From assembly GCA_905221605.1 (NCBI GenBank), contig CAJNDS010002166.1, positions 62,001 through 126,000 on the forward strand: 64,000 bases of DNA, given 5' to 3'. Source of the stretch: Symbiodinium natans. Lineage: Eukaryota > Sar > Dinophyceae > Suessiales > Symbiodiniaceae. The notes under the pieces were generated by a model. The model made no database searches, was not told the origin of the DNA, and saw nothing but the letters and a program-made list of their open reading frames with translations. Position numbers and translations under genes: made by a program. Shown here piece after piece: positions 1-11,300 of this stretch; within the stretch, counting starts at the first letter, position 1; each line of letters opens with the position of its first letter.

Positions 1-309
1 TTTAGGGTTGAAGGTTTAGGGCCTTAGGGTTTTTGAGAGCTTTGGGCCTGCAGGGGGGGGGGGGGTTTTAGGGGCTCACAAGGCCCTTTTGGGACTTGGA
101 GGGCAGGTTTTGAGTTCAGGGTGCTGTTCTTCTGGCTTTTGCTGGCTGGCTTGCGTCCAACTGCGCTCTCTTGCATCCATGTAGCGTGCTCATGCTCTGC
201 ACCCTTACCATTTTGAAGGGTAACGGCTGACTGCTAATGTGACATAGAAATGCAAAGTATGGGTGTGTGCGCGTGTGCTGAGTTGATCTCTCAACTGCAT
301 CCAAGAGAC

Positions 310-702
310 GGTCAGGGTGATTGATTGCATTGCCGGCGCGGTTCATCGGGGTGCCGTCTGGCAAGTAGCCCACGTCGTTGGTGAACTCCTGATCTGCATA
401 CGCATCCCTCTGCGCGCTGTACTCGAAGCCACGGCCGTGCGTCACGGTGTTCTGGGCAACCGGACTGGCTGCAGGGGCAGATGTGGGTGCCGGCGTGGGA
501 TTGCTGGCTGTAGCTGGAACATGCTTGACTGAGTTGTTGCCTGCAGCAGTCAAGGCTGTGCCATCTGCCAAGTAGCCAATGTCGGCCATGTACGAGGCGG
601 GAGGCAACGGCGAGCCAGGCGCATGTGAGTCCGGCATCATTCTCTCGGGATGATTGATCGCATTGCCCGCTGCATTCAAAGGCGTGCCGTCCGGCAGGTA
701 GC
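310..702 (-). CDS. Exon with three further GYLPDGTP-type units
   Basis: Starts after ACCAAG| at GCTACCTG. It encodes GYLPDGTPLN...AGNAINHPERM, a diverged GYLADGTALT unit, a Pro/Ala-rich linker and GYLPDGTPMN...AGNAINHPDR. The end is a guess: GACC|GTCTC gives a GT donor near 310, but the frame stays open to a stop near 116. Confidence 0.5.
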
Positions 703-3700
703 CTTGGTTACCAGCAGACGGCACAGCGACATCAAAGGCGATACCTACCAACCCTGGCAGAGGCAAACTGATGCCGACACTGCTGAAAAGGACGTCAGCT
801 TCCTATAGGGAAGGCAAGTAACTAGGATTTAGGGCCATCAATTCGTGTTGGTCTCGCTAACGAGAGGGTTTCGTGTCCCCTGGACCAACGTTCGGGCATC
901 CCTGCGTCGCACGCCCCCCGCAATCTCTTGTACCAACGAATGCCGTGGGCTGCTGCACTCAAGCTCTACAAGTGCATGTCGTGAGCCCACTGTCTTGAAA
1001 GAAACCCCTTGTCGTGCAAAGAAAGCATGTGAACATGCAAGAATTTTGCATCATGACAACCTGGGACCTTGATTCTTCGGTACTTGGCCAAGGGGCCGAC
1101 TGAATTCACGAACTTGGCGCGTGGTAGCGGAGCCCCGGCGATGTGCTTGTCCGCCTGCATTCTCTCCGGGTGGTTGATGGCGTTGCCAGCCCGATTGATG
1201 GCCTAAGACGGATGGATCATCCTAAACCCTAAACCCTAAACCCTACACCGAGGACTACGCCGCTGAGTGTGTTGAGGGTTCGGTCAGGCTTTTTGGTGGG
1301 AAAATTCAGCGCTGCCAATGACAATGAATACACTACCCTAATTCCATGTATCCATATAGTAGATACTTGGGCCCCAAAGCTACTTTACAGGAACCCCTTT
1401 TTAAGGCACAAGCATCTGCTAGACAAGTACGTGGACCCTTTGGGATGGGAACCTGCCCTCAAGAACCCCTCCAAAAAAACTCCGACACGCCATCTCGACA
1501 GAAAACAGAGTTCAGAGCTCATGGTCGAAGATGTGCAAAATGCTGGATCCCTGTAACTAGTCTGTACGTCAAGGGTTTAGGGTTTAGGGTTTAGGTTTGT
1601 AATGTTTAGGGTTTAGGGTTTAGGGTTTAGGGTTTAGGGTTTAGGGTTTAGGGTTTAGGGTTTAGGGTTTAGGGTTTAGCCTTTGGGGGGGGGGGGGGGG
1701 GGGCTCTAACTGCGCCCCGGAACGGTGCCGTCCGGGAGGTAGCCGACATCGTTGAGGAACTCCAAATCGACATGTGCTTCCTTCTTACGGGGTTCTTAAT
1801 CTAGGATGGCCCTTCAAACCCTCTGAAAAATATTCCTAAGTATGGTCCTCTTAAACCCAATAAGGGAAAATATATAAAATATCCCAAGGGCCTACCTAGT
1901 TAAGGGAGGGGGGTTCAAAGTGAAGATGCATCCCAAGGTTCCCTAGTTCTCCCGACTGCTCCCTAAGCTTCCCTAGGGTTCCCGAGGTAGCCTACCCTCG
2001 ATGAACCCCCCCCTAAACCCTAAACCCTAAACCCTAAACCCTAAACCCTAAACCCTAAACCCTAAACCCTAAACCCTAAACCCTGAACCCTCCTCCCTTA
2101 AGAGCCCTAGAGTCCTTCTGGAGAGCGTAGGTTGCATCGGTTGCGTCCTTCATGGCAATCTTGGACCTGGGCTTCGAAAAAGCCCTAAACCTAAACCCTA
2201 AACCCTAAACCCTAAACCCTAAACCCTAAACCCTAAACCCTAACCCTAAACCCTAAACCCTAAACCACTACAACGCCACCAGGCTAGCCTGGAAAGCCCG
2301 TCTGAAGAACATTCCTAAAGCCCTCTTAAGCCCAACGAGCAAGGGAAACTCGACAAACCCTAAGCCCCAGAACCCAAACACCCCAAAAACACGAGGCCTT
2401 AAAGCAACAAAAAAAAACAAACACCCCAAATGCCGGGACATTGCACCCCAAAACCCCAAAGTAAACCGTAACCCAACACCCTATAGGCCCCAAACCCAAA
2501 AACCCAAAAGTCCTACGCCCTAAACCACAAGACCCCCAACAAACAAAACCCCGGACAAAGGTTCTGATTTCCGGTTTAGGGTTTGCCCAGCTTCCTAGAG
2601 AAAAATGATTACAAGTACTACATCCGACTTGAACCCGCCCACCTATACACTAAACCCTAAACCCTAAACCCTCAACCCTGAACCCTGAACCTTGAACCCT
2701 AAACCCTAAACCCAAACCCTAAACCCAAAACCTCCTCTCCGGCTCGGGTCTTGCGTACACACGTCGGGCCTAGGATCGAGGATTTTGGGGGGTACAAGGT
2801 TGGCCCAGTGTACACTTTACACTTTTTGCGGTGCCGTGATGCCCTATAGAGATGAAAGTGTGCACTTTTTGGGGGGCTTCTGAACTCAGCAGCTAAGCCC
2901 TAAACCCTAAACCCTAAACCCTAAACCCTAAACCCTAAACCCTAAACCCTAAACCCTAAACCCTAAACCCTAAACCCTAAACCCTAAACCCCAAGCTGAG
3001 ACATTATCTGTAGACGAGTGGCGCAGGCCCCTTCTTGCCCCGGCGGCCCGCAGCAAGGGCTGGAATAAGGAGTCCAGTGCAGGCTACCTGAGTGTAGGGT
3101 TTAGGGTTTAGGGTTTAGGGTTTAGGGTTTAGGGTTTAGGGTTTAGGGTTTAGGGTTTAGGGTTTAGGGTTTAGGGTTTAAGGTTTAGGGTTTAGGGTTT
3201 AGGTTTTAGGGTTTGGGGTTTGGGGTTTGGGGTTTGGGGTTCGCGGTTTGGGGTTCGCGGTGTAGGGTTTGGGCTTGAGCTGGCGTTGGTACCGGATCTG
3301 CACCTTGAGGTGAAGGTTGCCTACTGCTATTGTCGATCTGCCATAGTTTCTCGGGTCTGCCGTCTCACAAGAGTATGTAGGCAGACTCTATAGCTTCACT
3401 AAGCCCAAAACCAAAACTCCGTCCGTACCGTAAACCTCTACACCCTAAACCCCCAAACCCCAGACCCTGATAAGCACAGACTTCAGACCTACAATCTCAG
3501 TTCGCAGATGGGTCGAAGCCCCTGCACCTCAAACCACAATCGTAGGGTTGAGGGTTTAGAGTTTCGGGTTTGGGTTGAAGGTGTGGGGTCTGCTACCTAT
3601 CACATAAGTTATGGTACTCATCTAGCTTGTGGCCGTGATTAAAAGGCCGTAGAAGTCGGATCTCCATCCTGGTTCATAGGTTTAGGGTTTAAGGTTTAGG

Positions 3701-5147
3701 GTTCAGGGTTCCTGTTTGTACCCCTATTGGTTAACTACACATGAACCTACAAGTCAGCCTCAACCTTCCATTCTGTCGCAAAAAACACCCAAAGGGGTTA
3801 TCTAACAACCCTCCCTAAGTGTGAGCTCACCAAAGGGACCTAAGACCCCCCATTTTCGCAGGGTGCCAGTTGCATTTCAAAGCCCTAAGCCCCAAGCCCC
3901 AAACCCCAAACCCTAAACCCTAAACCCTACAACCCTAAACCCTAAAACTCCAAACCCTAAACCCTCTAAAGCCTCTTCCACGCCAGAGCTGCTGGCCACG
4001 AAGTGCGAGAGGTCGTTCCAGGGGCGGTCTGCACTGGAGGCGCCTCTGTTCTTCAAGCATGCCGGTGCATCTGGGAGGGTTTAGGGTTTATGCTTAGGAG
4101 CAGCCATTACTTAAAATCTAGGGCTTAGGATTTAGGGCTTCTTTGTGAAGTTGCGACTTTGAGCGGCTTAGGCCTTGGGGTTTAAGCCCCAGGCTTCAAG
4201 GGGCTCACTGGAGGGGAACATGGGAGCCCGGGCCAACCCACCGTCTACAGGAGCCCGAAAGTGCAGGATCATCCCAGAAGGCCCGCTGTCATTTTGGTGG
4301 CTCTCAAGACTGGGGTTTAATTAGGGTTCAGGGTTTAGGGTTTGGGGTTTAGGGTTTAGGGTTCAGGGTGTGGGGTTTAGGGATTGCGGTTTAGGGTTTA
4401 GAGTCTATGCCAAGGGAACAACCAACCCAACCCCAAACCCGAAACCCGAAACCCCGAGCTAAACCCAACAAAGCCCAAGAAATTTGCAAGGGTTTAGGGT
4501 TTAGGGTTTAGGGTTTAGGGTTTAGGGTTTAGGGTTTAGGGTTTAGGGTTTAGGGTTTAGGGGGGGCCTGGTCCGGCAGACTCTGGCGGGCCGGTGGTGC
4601 GGGGCCGGCGACGGCGAAAGCGAGCGAGGGCTGCAGCGACATCACCTGGCTCTGGAGAGGTAAGGATTTGGGTTTAGGGTTTAGGGTTTAGGGGTTTAAG
4701 GGTTTAAGGGTTTAAGGGTTTAAGGGTTTAAGGGTTTAAGGGTTTAAGGGTTTAAGGGTTTAAGGGTTTAAGGGTTGAAGGGTTAAAGGGGTAAAGGGGT
4801 TTAAGGGTTTAAGGGTTTAAGGGTTTAAGGGTTTAGGGGTTTAAGGGTTTAAGGGTTTAAGGGTTTAAGGGTTTAAGGGTTTAGGGGTTTAAGGGTTTAA
4901 GGGTTTAAGGGTTTAAGGGTTAAAGGGTTAAAGGGTTAAAGGGTTTAGGGTTTTAGGGTTTAGGGTTTTAGGGTTTAGGGTTTAGGGTGTAGGGTTTAGG
5001 GTTTAGGGTTAAAGGGTTAAATTGTTCAGGTTTCAGGGTTCAAGGAGTAGGAAATATGGGTATACGACCCTTTACGCAGAAGTGTGCTGAGGCGCTTGGG
5101 GATTCGGGGCGCAACTCAAAGCCCAGCATGGAAATCAGTTCGGATCT
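310..5147 (-). CDS. Multi-exon gene for a GYLPDGTP-repeat protein (3' part unclear)
   Basis: Eight minus-strand exons chain with correct phases: 5147-5076, 4645-4568, 4050-3973, 3087-3008, 2166-2106, 1780-1724, 1202-1097 and 702 to about 310. The last four carry a degenerate unit, GYLPDGTPxN followed by AGNAINHPER, seen four times; one unit is rebuilt only when the 1723-1203 intron is removed (DGT|AINRAGN) and another when 1096-703 is removed (NSV|GYLPDG). Residues before two units also match (YALQKD.. and YSAQRD.., then E/DF.NDVGYLP). Donors include GT, GC and one unclear site; acceptors are mostly AG|G. Three introns (4567-4051, 2105-1781 and 1723-1203) clearly contain telomeric arrays. I do not recognise the family and assign no function. 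The first exon and the true 3' end are not established; the last exon reads open to a stop near 116 but probably splices before that. Confidence 0.6.
1097..1202 (-). CDS. Exon with AINRAGNAINHPERM unit
   Basis: 106 nt, starting after CTTAG| and ending GTCG|GCCCC (GC donor). It completes the split unit from the exon at 1724-1780 and leaves one base that pairs with GC of the next exon to give glycine. Confidence 0.65.
1571..1678 (+). repeat. TTTAGGG telomere-type array in an intron
   Basis: About 14 near-perfect units, followed by a poly-G run (1,685-1,703). It lies within the 1723-1203 intron of the GYLPDGTP-repeat gene. Confidence 0.9.
1724..1780 (-). CDS. Exon with first GYLPDGT half-unit
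   Basis: 19 codons encoding EAHVDLEFLNDVGYLPDGT, ending at a GT donor (ACC|GTTCCG). The unit breaks off exactly where the next exon resumes it. Confidence 0.65.
2014..2088 (+). repeat. CCCTAAA array
   Basis: About 10 units in the intron 2105-1781. A further CCCTAAA array lies at 2,187-2,270. Confidence 0.9.
2106..2166 (-). CDS. Exon of GYLPDGTP-repeat gene
   Basis: 61 nt between CCCAG|G and TCTAGG|GC, encoding SKIAMKDATDATYALQKDSR. It is flanked on both sides by CCCTAAA arrays that lie in the adjoining introns. Confidence 0.55.
2898..3220 (+). repeat. Facing CCCTAAA and TTTAGGG arrays around one exon
   Basis: CCCTAAA at 2,898-2,990 and TTTAGGG at 3,096-3,220 flank the exon 3,008-3,087 in opposite orientation, so the exon sits inside a large inverted repeat. 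Confidence 0.9.
3008..3087 (-). CDS. Exon of GYLPDGTP-repeat gene
   Basis: 80 nt starting CTCAG|GTA and encoding VACTGLLIPALAAGRR and on to LVY. The 3' junction TACAG/ATAATG has a G that can be placed on either side, so the donor is GA or AT depending on placement. Confidence 0.4.
3973..4050 (-). CDS. Exon of GYLPDGTP-repeat gene
   Basis: 26 codons ending GAAGAG|GCTTTAG (GC donor), encoding DRPWNDLSHFVASSSGVEE at its end. The acceptor is uncertain (AAG|AAC chosen for phase). Confidence 0.4.
4490..5010 (+). repeat. TTTAGGG array followed by TTTAAGGG 8-mer variant array
   Basis: Canonical 7-mers at 4,490-4,562 and around 4,670. From about 4,690 to 4,945 an 8-bp variant, TTTAAGGG, is amplified with a few GGTAAA and TTTAGGGG units, then 7-mers resume. 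Confidence 0.85.
4568..4645 (-). CDS. Exon of GYLPDGTP-repeat gene
   Basis: 26 codons bounded by GCCAG|GTG and GACCAG|GCC (GC donor), encoding a Pro/Ala-rich stretch (VMSLQPSLAFAVAG...). Telomeric arrays sit directly on both sides. Confidence 0.4.
5076..5147 (-). CDS. Exon 1 (first seen) of GYLPDGTP-repeat gene
   Basis: 24 codons in phase 0 between CTCAG| and TTCTGC|GTAAAG, a good GT donor. It encodes RSELISMLGFEL and continues. Membership in the gene rests only on phase and strand. Confidence 0.35.
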
Positions 5148-5169
5148 CTGAGACAGCTAAGGCTTCGAC

Positions 5170-8100
5170 CCTAAACCCTAAACCCTAAACCCTAAGCCCT
5201 AAGCCCTAAGCCCTAAGCCCGAAGCACTAAACCCTAAACCCTAAACCCTAATCCAGGCTACTATCTGAACTCACCCTCGGGTGGCCCCCAGGGTAAAAAT
5301 TTTTTAATGCTTGCAAGAGACTCTACACCACCCATTTGGGGTTTATAGATTTCCGGGTTTAGGGTCTAGTTGGGAACGCCTTGGGCCCCTAAGGGTGTAA
5401 CCCTTGGGTTTGGGGAGCCACGTAAAGGATCCTTTACGGAACATGGGGGCCACAGGAACCTTTTGGGGGTGCAGGCTTGAATCCCTCGTTGAACCACGAG
5501 GTCGTCGATTTAGGGTTTAGGGTTTAGGAAAAAACTAGCTTCCCCGCTTTGGTGTGCACCTCTTTCGACCAACACTCAGCCCGAGGTTCATACAAGCCTC
5601 TAGCTGGGATAGGGTTTAGGGTTTAGGGTTTAGGGTTCAGGGTTCAGGGTTCAGGGTTTAGGGTTTAGGGTTCAGGGTTCACGGTTCAGGGTTTTAGGGC
5701 CAAGGCTTTCGGGTTTTCCAGGGTCTTTTTGAGGTTTTAGGGGCTAGGGTTTAGGTTTAGGTTCAGGGATTCGGGTTTAGGGTTTTAAGGGCTAACCCTC
5801 AAACCTAAAGCCTAAACCGGCACTTGCAGGCGGAGCAGCAGCAACACAGCGATCGGAAGATCAGGTGCACACGGAGGCCTCTTGATTCCTTACAAATGGC
5901 TGCGGCAAGCTGGAACTTGTTGAGTTTTAGGGTTTAGGGTTTTAGGTTTAGGGTTTAGGGTTTAGGGCTTAGCGTTTAGGGTTTAGGGTGTAGGGCAGTT
6001 TAGGGCAGTTGAGGGTTTAGGGTTTCGGGGACCTTTCAGCTGTGCAAGGGCACGGGTTGTGTTGCCATTCAGCAAGTATGGTAGGCACACAGGAGCATCC
6101 TGCAGACCTCTACGACACTGGCCCGGAAGTTATAGCGAACACTGGGCAGGCGAAGGTTTAGGGTTTAGGGTTTGGGGTTCAGGGTTTAGGGTTTAGGTTT
6201 TAGGGTTTAGGGCTTAGGGTTTAGGCTTTAGGGTTCTTAGGGGGGTGGGGGGTTCAAGGGGGGCAAATAACCCAAGGTTCCCTAATTACTCCCTGCTACC
6301 CCCTGAGGCTCCCTAAGCTTCCCTAAGGTTCCCTAGGTACCTACCAGCCGTTAAGAAACCTATAAGGAAGGGTGTAGCGGCTAACCTTTCTTACCCAAGT
6401 GAAACCAAAGGCTACCGAACCGGCTTTTCGGGGTTTAGGGTCTTAAGGTTTTAGGGTTTGGAGTGGCGCCTGGGGATAGGTGTCTAGCTCACCCGCTCCT
6501 CACCTACCTGAAAGATCATGCCTTTGAAGGGAATATACGGGCCCCAAAGAAGAGACCCTACACCCGACAAACCTGAAACGCTCAACCCTGTTTCTCATGC
6601 CTAAACCCTGAACGCAATGTGGATACTATAGAGTCTGAAAGCTTTCAACATCACACCCTAAACCCGCAACACCCCAAACCCTATGCAAAAATCAAGCTGC
6701 AGATTGCCAAACATCCAGGCACGCCAAGTGCTGCTTCAACGCTTTGGGTCTAGGATTTAGGGTGAGAGTTTAAGGCTTCAGGGGGCTTTAATAGCTATAA
6801 ATATACTAGTAAGTCGTAAGAGTCGAGAAATATGGCATATTACTAGTATTAATAGTCAATCACTCTTTCTCTTAGGGTTGAAAGCTTGAAAACGCTGAGC
6901 CCGAAAGCCCTGAACCAAGCCTCCTGCCCTCAGCGCACGGAACTTTCGAAGACGTATCGAGCCACCCTGCCCTCCTCATCTCCCAAACCCTAAACCCGAA
7001 ACCCCAAACCCCAATTTCGGGCGTGGGCTCAGAGATTGCTGCCTAGTGCCCCCGAACCCGAACCGTCTCTCGTCGAAACAGCGCCTTGATCCGCAGGCCA
7101 TTGCACGGTGGCGAGAAGATGGGGCTAAGGGCTTATAGGGGTTAGCATAGGGTGTTGTTTTAGGGTTGTAGGGTTTCTGGTTCGGTGGTTAGGTGCAGAT
7201 GACCGGCCAGCATAATGAATCATCTGGGCATTTCATCTTTCCCAAAATGGAAGTAGGGCTACTGTACCAAGGCTGATGCTTCTACACTCACCAACGGCAG
7301 CGGCCAGAACCCTACGCACTTCATGTGAAGCAGGGTGTACATTATAGCATCCCCAACACGACACCCAATACGCACACTTACACTAGACACTCGACCCAGG
7401 AGTCACCTAGGAATAGAAAGGGTGCCCCTTTTTTGAGGGGATTGTAAGGGAACCCAGCCCTAACAAAACGGAAAAAGTGTTTAGGGTTTAGGGTTCAGGA
7501 TTTAGGGTTTAGGGTTTAGGGTTTCTACTCCGGGTCCTAGTATACCCGAAAGACCCACATGATGGCGCTACTTCATACGGTGGCGCTGGATGAGCCTGCA
7601 TGGGATGGCCAAAGCACGTAAGATGCCATGTTTGTTTAGGGTTTAGGGTTTAGGGTTTAGGGTTTAGGGTTTAGGGTTTAGGGTTTAGGGTTTAGGGTTT
7701 AGGGTTTAGGGTTTAGGGTTTAGGGTTTAGGGTTTAGGGTTTAGGGTTTAGGGTTTAGGGTATTGTGCTCTTCAAGGAAACGCTCACAGCAAAGATCGAG
7801 TATTGAGGGTTTAGGGTCTATGGGATCATAAACTCTATGCCACTAGCATCCCGATCAGATGTGCAGGACGAAAGTTGCGACGATTCGAGTCTCCAACATT
7901 TGCGAAACTTCCAGAAACTTGAAAGTTGTGTCCCTAGGCTTCTAGGAACCCATCCTAAACCCAAAAACCTAAACCCAAAACCCTTAAGTATCGGGCTTTA
8001 TGGATCGACTGAGTGAAGTGTGCAGGCCGGCTACACGTACACAGGGCACAAACAACCTATTGTGTAGGAATTTTGGTTTTCAGTTTAGGCACAAACCCTA

Positions 8101-8360
8101 AACCCCATACATGAACCCGAAACCCCAGGCGTGGTGTAGGAGTGTCAGGTTGGGTCAGTTTGGGGTATGAGGGCATCGGTGCTTCGGGTGGGGGGACGCC
8201 CCAAGCGCTAAGCCCGGTTCTCAACTCTAAACCTTATAACCCTGACCCCAAAACACCCTGCACCCCCTGATCGGTTTAGGGTTTAGGGTTTAAACCCTGA
8301 ACCCTACATAAATCTTGAACAAAAAAACAATCGCCGCAGACCGAAGGACAATCCGTGCTC
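5170..8360. other. Telomeric-repeat mosaic with no confirmed gene
   Basis: Short TTTAGGG/CCCTAAA runs alternate with islands of 60-250 bp. A few islands could be exons, e.g. plus-strand AEQQQHSDRKI between CTTGCAG| and |GTGCAC near 5,829-5,863, or minus-strand TRIVATFVLH near 7,890, but none is convincing. A long TTTAGGG array occupies about 7,634-7,763. Confidence 0.5.
7634..7763 (+). repeat. TTTAGGG array, about 18 units
   Basis: Near-perfect tandem 7-mers. Confidence 0.9.
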
Positions 8361-8399
8361 CTGTGCATACTTCTCCGTGCTAATTGCCTGGTTCTGCAC
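8361..8399 (-). CDS. SPFH gene exon: VQNQAISTEKYAQ
   Basis: 39 nt between GAGCAG| and GCACAG|GA. It continues ATQ|VQNQ. A possible next exon starts near 7890 (TRIVATFVLH), but I could not confirm it. Confidence 0.65.
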
Positions 8400-11300
8400 C
8401 TGCTCTCCACTTCGGTGTTTCGGGTTCAGGGTTTAGGGCTTAGGGTTTAGGGTTGAGCCTGCTGCCTCTTAAGGGAGAATACGTGAACTAGGTACCAACT
8501 AAAATCCCTGTGGATACAAGGTACCCCCAAATCCCCAACCCTCTGCCTCTGACAGCCCAACTCTGGCTACCCGAACCCTAAACCCTTAAACCGTTTCGGA
8601 AAGCTCTGATGGAGGCTTAGGGTTTAGGGTTTATAGGGTTTAGGGTTTAGGGTTTAGGGTTTAGGATCCCTTCATGCGGACTTGAACACAGGGGCTGCGC
8701 AAGTTATGCATCGGGCAGCTCAAGTCACAGCTGGCCACCGCCAGGTTTGGAGTACTGTTAACCCTACTTGGAGGTTCAGGGCACTTAGTAACCAAGTAGA
8801 GCTGTACTTATAACCCACGTATAAGCCCCCTAAGTGCTCCTAAGAGGGCTATAATTGTGGTTGTAAGTACAGTTGTAATTGGTTCATAAGTACCATGAAC
8901 CTTCAAGTACACCCCTGCCCATGAACCCCCATGAACAAGTTCGGATCCAGGGTCGAAGCGCGATGACCCTTTCTTGGGGGCCCTCTGGAGGAGCCTTCTT
9001 GCCGGCCCTTTCAGGAAACTCTACCGTGGTTGGAATCTAAAGGTCATACACCCCTAAACCCTAAACCCTAAACCCTAAAACCCCAAATCCCGCGCCTGCG
9101 TCGCGACGATGCTTTTGTCGAAGGCGCTGGGCAGGGCGATATCTAGCAGCTGGAGACCCCAACCTGGCGCGGGTTCAGGGTTTAGGGTTTGGGGTTTAGG
9201 GTTTAGGGTTCAGGGTTCAGGGTTCAGCCCCCCCCCCCAATGCACACTTTAGTATCCCAAAAAGGGTAAAGTGTACTCATTCAGCTACTAAGAAACCCAA
9301 TCAACCCTCTCGAGTCAACGCCGCAAGCAGTTGCTGAAAAAACGAAGACGGGCAAGGGCGTCACTCCGCGTACCTGGAAGGCTGCGCATGCTTCAGGAAG
9401 GCTTGGGGTTGAGGGTTCACGGTGGCAGGTGCGGTACCTCGAAACCAGAGAGGCTACAGTGAGTTTGTGTCGCGGCTAATTAGTTGATTCGAGCATGCAC
9501 TTGCTAGGCTTTATGGCTACAGGCACTTGATTTCCGTCGCATCCAACCCCCCCCGCCCCCGCCGCCCCCGCCCCCCCCACTCCCCCAACTACCCCCGCGC
9601 CGGCCACCCTCCCCTCCCCTAAACCCTAAACCCTAAACCCTGAACCCTAAACCCTAAACCCTAAACCCTAAACCCTAAACCCTAAACCCTCTTCGAGGTT
9701 GAGGGCTTCAAGGCTTGCAGATTCAGGAACCCCAGGCCCTTGGGTTTCGGAGTGAGGTCTCATATCCCCCTCTGCAATCCTTTACTTGAGGGTTCATGGT
9801 ACTTATTAACCAATTATAACTGTACTTATTGACTTATTAACCAATTATAACTGTACTTATATCAAAAAAACCCCCCTCTTAGGGCACTTAAGGTACAGTT
9901 GCAATTGGTTAATAAGTGCCCTGAACCTCCAAGTACCGTTGCACGGACCCGCAATGCCTCCTCGACGGAGGCGGGTCCTAATTCTTTTTTAGCAACTCCT
10001 CCTTCACTTCAAGCAACAGCTGAATGCCAGAAGCCCGTTACGCCCAAAACCCACAGTGACAGGGCTCAGGGCTCACGTTCGGCCGAGCACGGCATTCACT
10101 TCCGACTGCATCTGATCGCCGACCTTTGGCCGAAGTAGTCTGGAGTTTCAAGAACCTTAAACCCTAAATCCCAAATCTGTTTAGGGTTTAGGGTTTAGGG
10201 TTTAGGGTCTAGGGTTTAGCGTTCAGGGTGTAGGGTTTGGGGTTTAGTGCTCTGATTGGTTTACGGTGTTTGGGGTTTAGGTATCGTGCAAGTGCGGCTT
10301 TGGTGTCACGAGACGATTGCAAAGAGACGGGGGTATTGGAGCATCTGGGTCTCGCAGGTGTCTATATGACGACAAGAATAACCCCCGCAGTACCCAAAAC
10401 CCTAAACCCCAAACACCAAACCCGAAACCCTAAACCCTAAACCCAAACCCTAAACTGCTAACTTCCAACCCTATGCAATAGACACCTTGCTTAAGAACCC
10501 TGGCGGCCGCCGGAATCTGGATCTCAGTGGCTTGGAAACCCACTGCAGGCAACGCGCGTAGATTCTTGGAGCTGAGTTGCTATATAGGGGCCTATACGAT
10601 GGGAAACGGTGTCTCTGGAATTTTCATTGTAAGTATGTGGGGAATTCTAAGGGGAGACTATTGGAACTACTTAGGTTCCGGAGAAAAGCCAAACACCAAC
10701 CCTACTAACGTGCGACCACGAAAGCCTGCCACCTGAGCTACGGAGGGTTTAGGGTTTAGGGCTTAGTTGCTGAGTTCATAAGCCCCAACAAAAGTGTACA
10801 CTTTCAGCTCTACAGGGGATTCTCCTCTCCCAAAGAGTGTAGAGTGTACTCATTCAGCTACTCAGTGCTAGGTCTGCGCTGTTCAGAACTTAGAGACTCT
10901 GTTTCTGCTGAACCCTGAGTTGAGGGAGGGGTAGGCACTCTTTGCAGGTGCCCTGCTGTATGGATGGTTTCAATGCAAACAGGAACCGGTACTTCCAAAA
11001 AGGAAGTGCAAATTGGCTTTCCAGGTTTACAGGGGTTAGGGTCTAAGGTTCAGGGCTCAAGGTTTGGTCTCGACCTAGATCTCCCACCTTCTTTCTGCCT
11101 CGGATTCGCGCAGAAGATACGATCATAAGGACCCCAAGGGCCCCCAAGAGTAAACGGCTTGTGCCCGAAACCCTACCCGAGCCCTAAAGCCAGCACCTGC
11201 TTCCTCTGATCCCAGAGTTGGTAGGCCTCGTAGTCCGCGGCCACCTCCCGCAACACCCTGCTAAGCCCTGGCTAAAGCCAAAGAAGCCTCTGCAGGGCTG

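Noticed and set aside
7634-7763. CRISPR-like regular repeats
   Set aside because: Pure tandem 7-mers without spacers, in a eukaryotic context.
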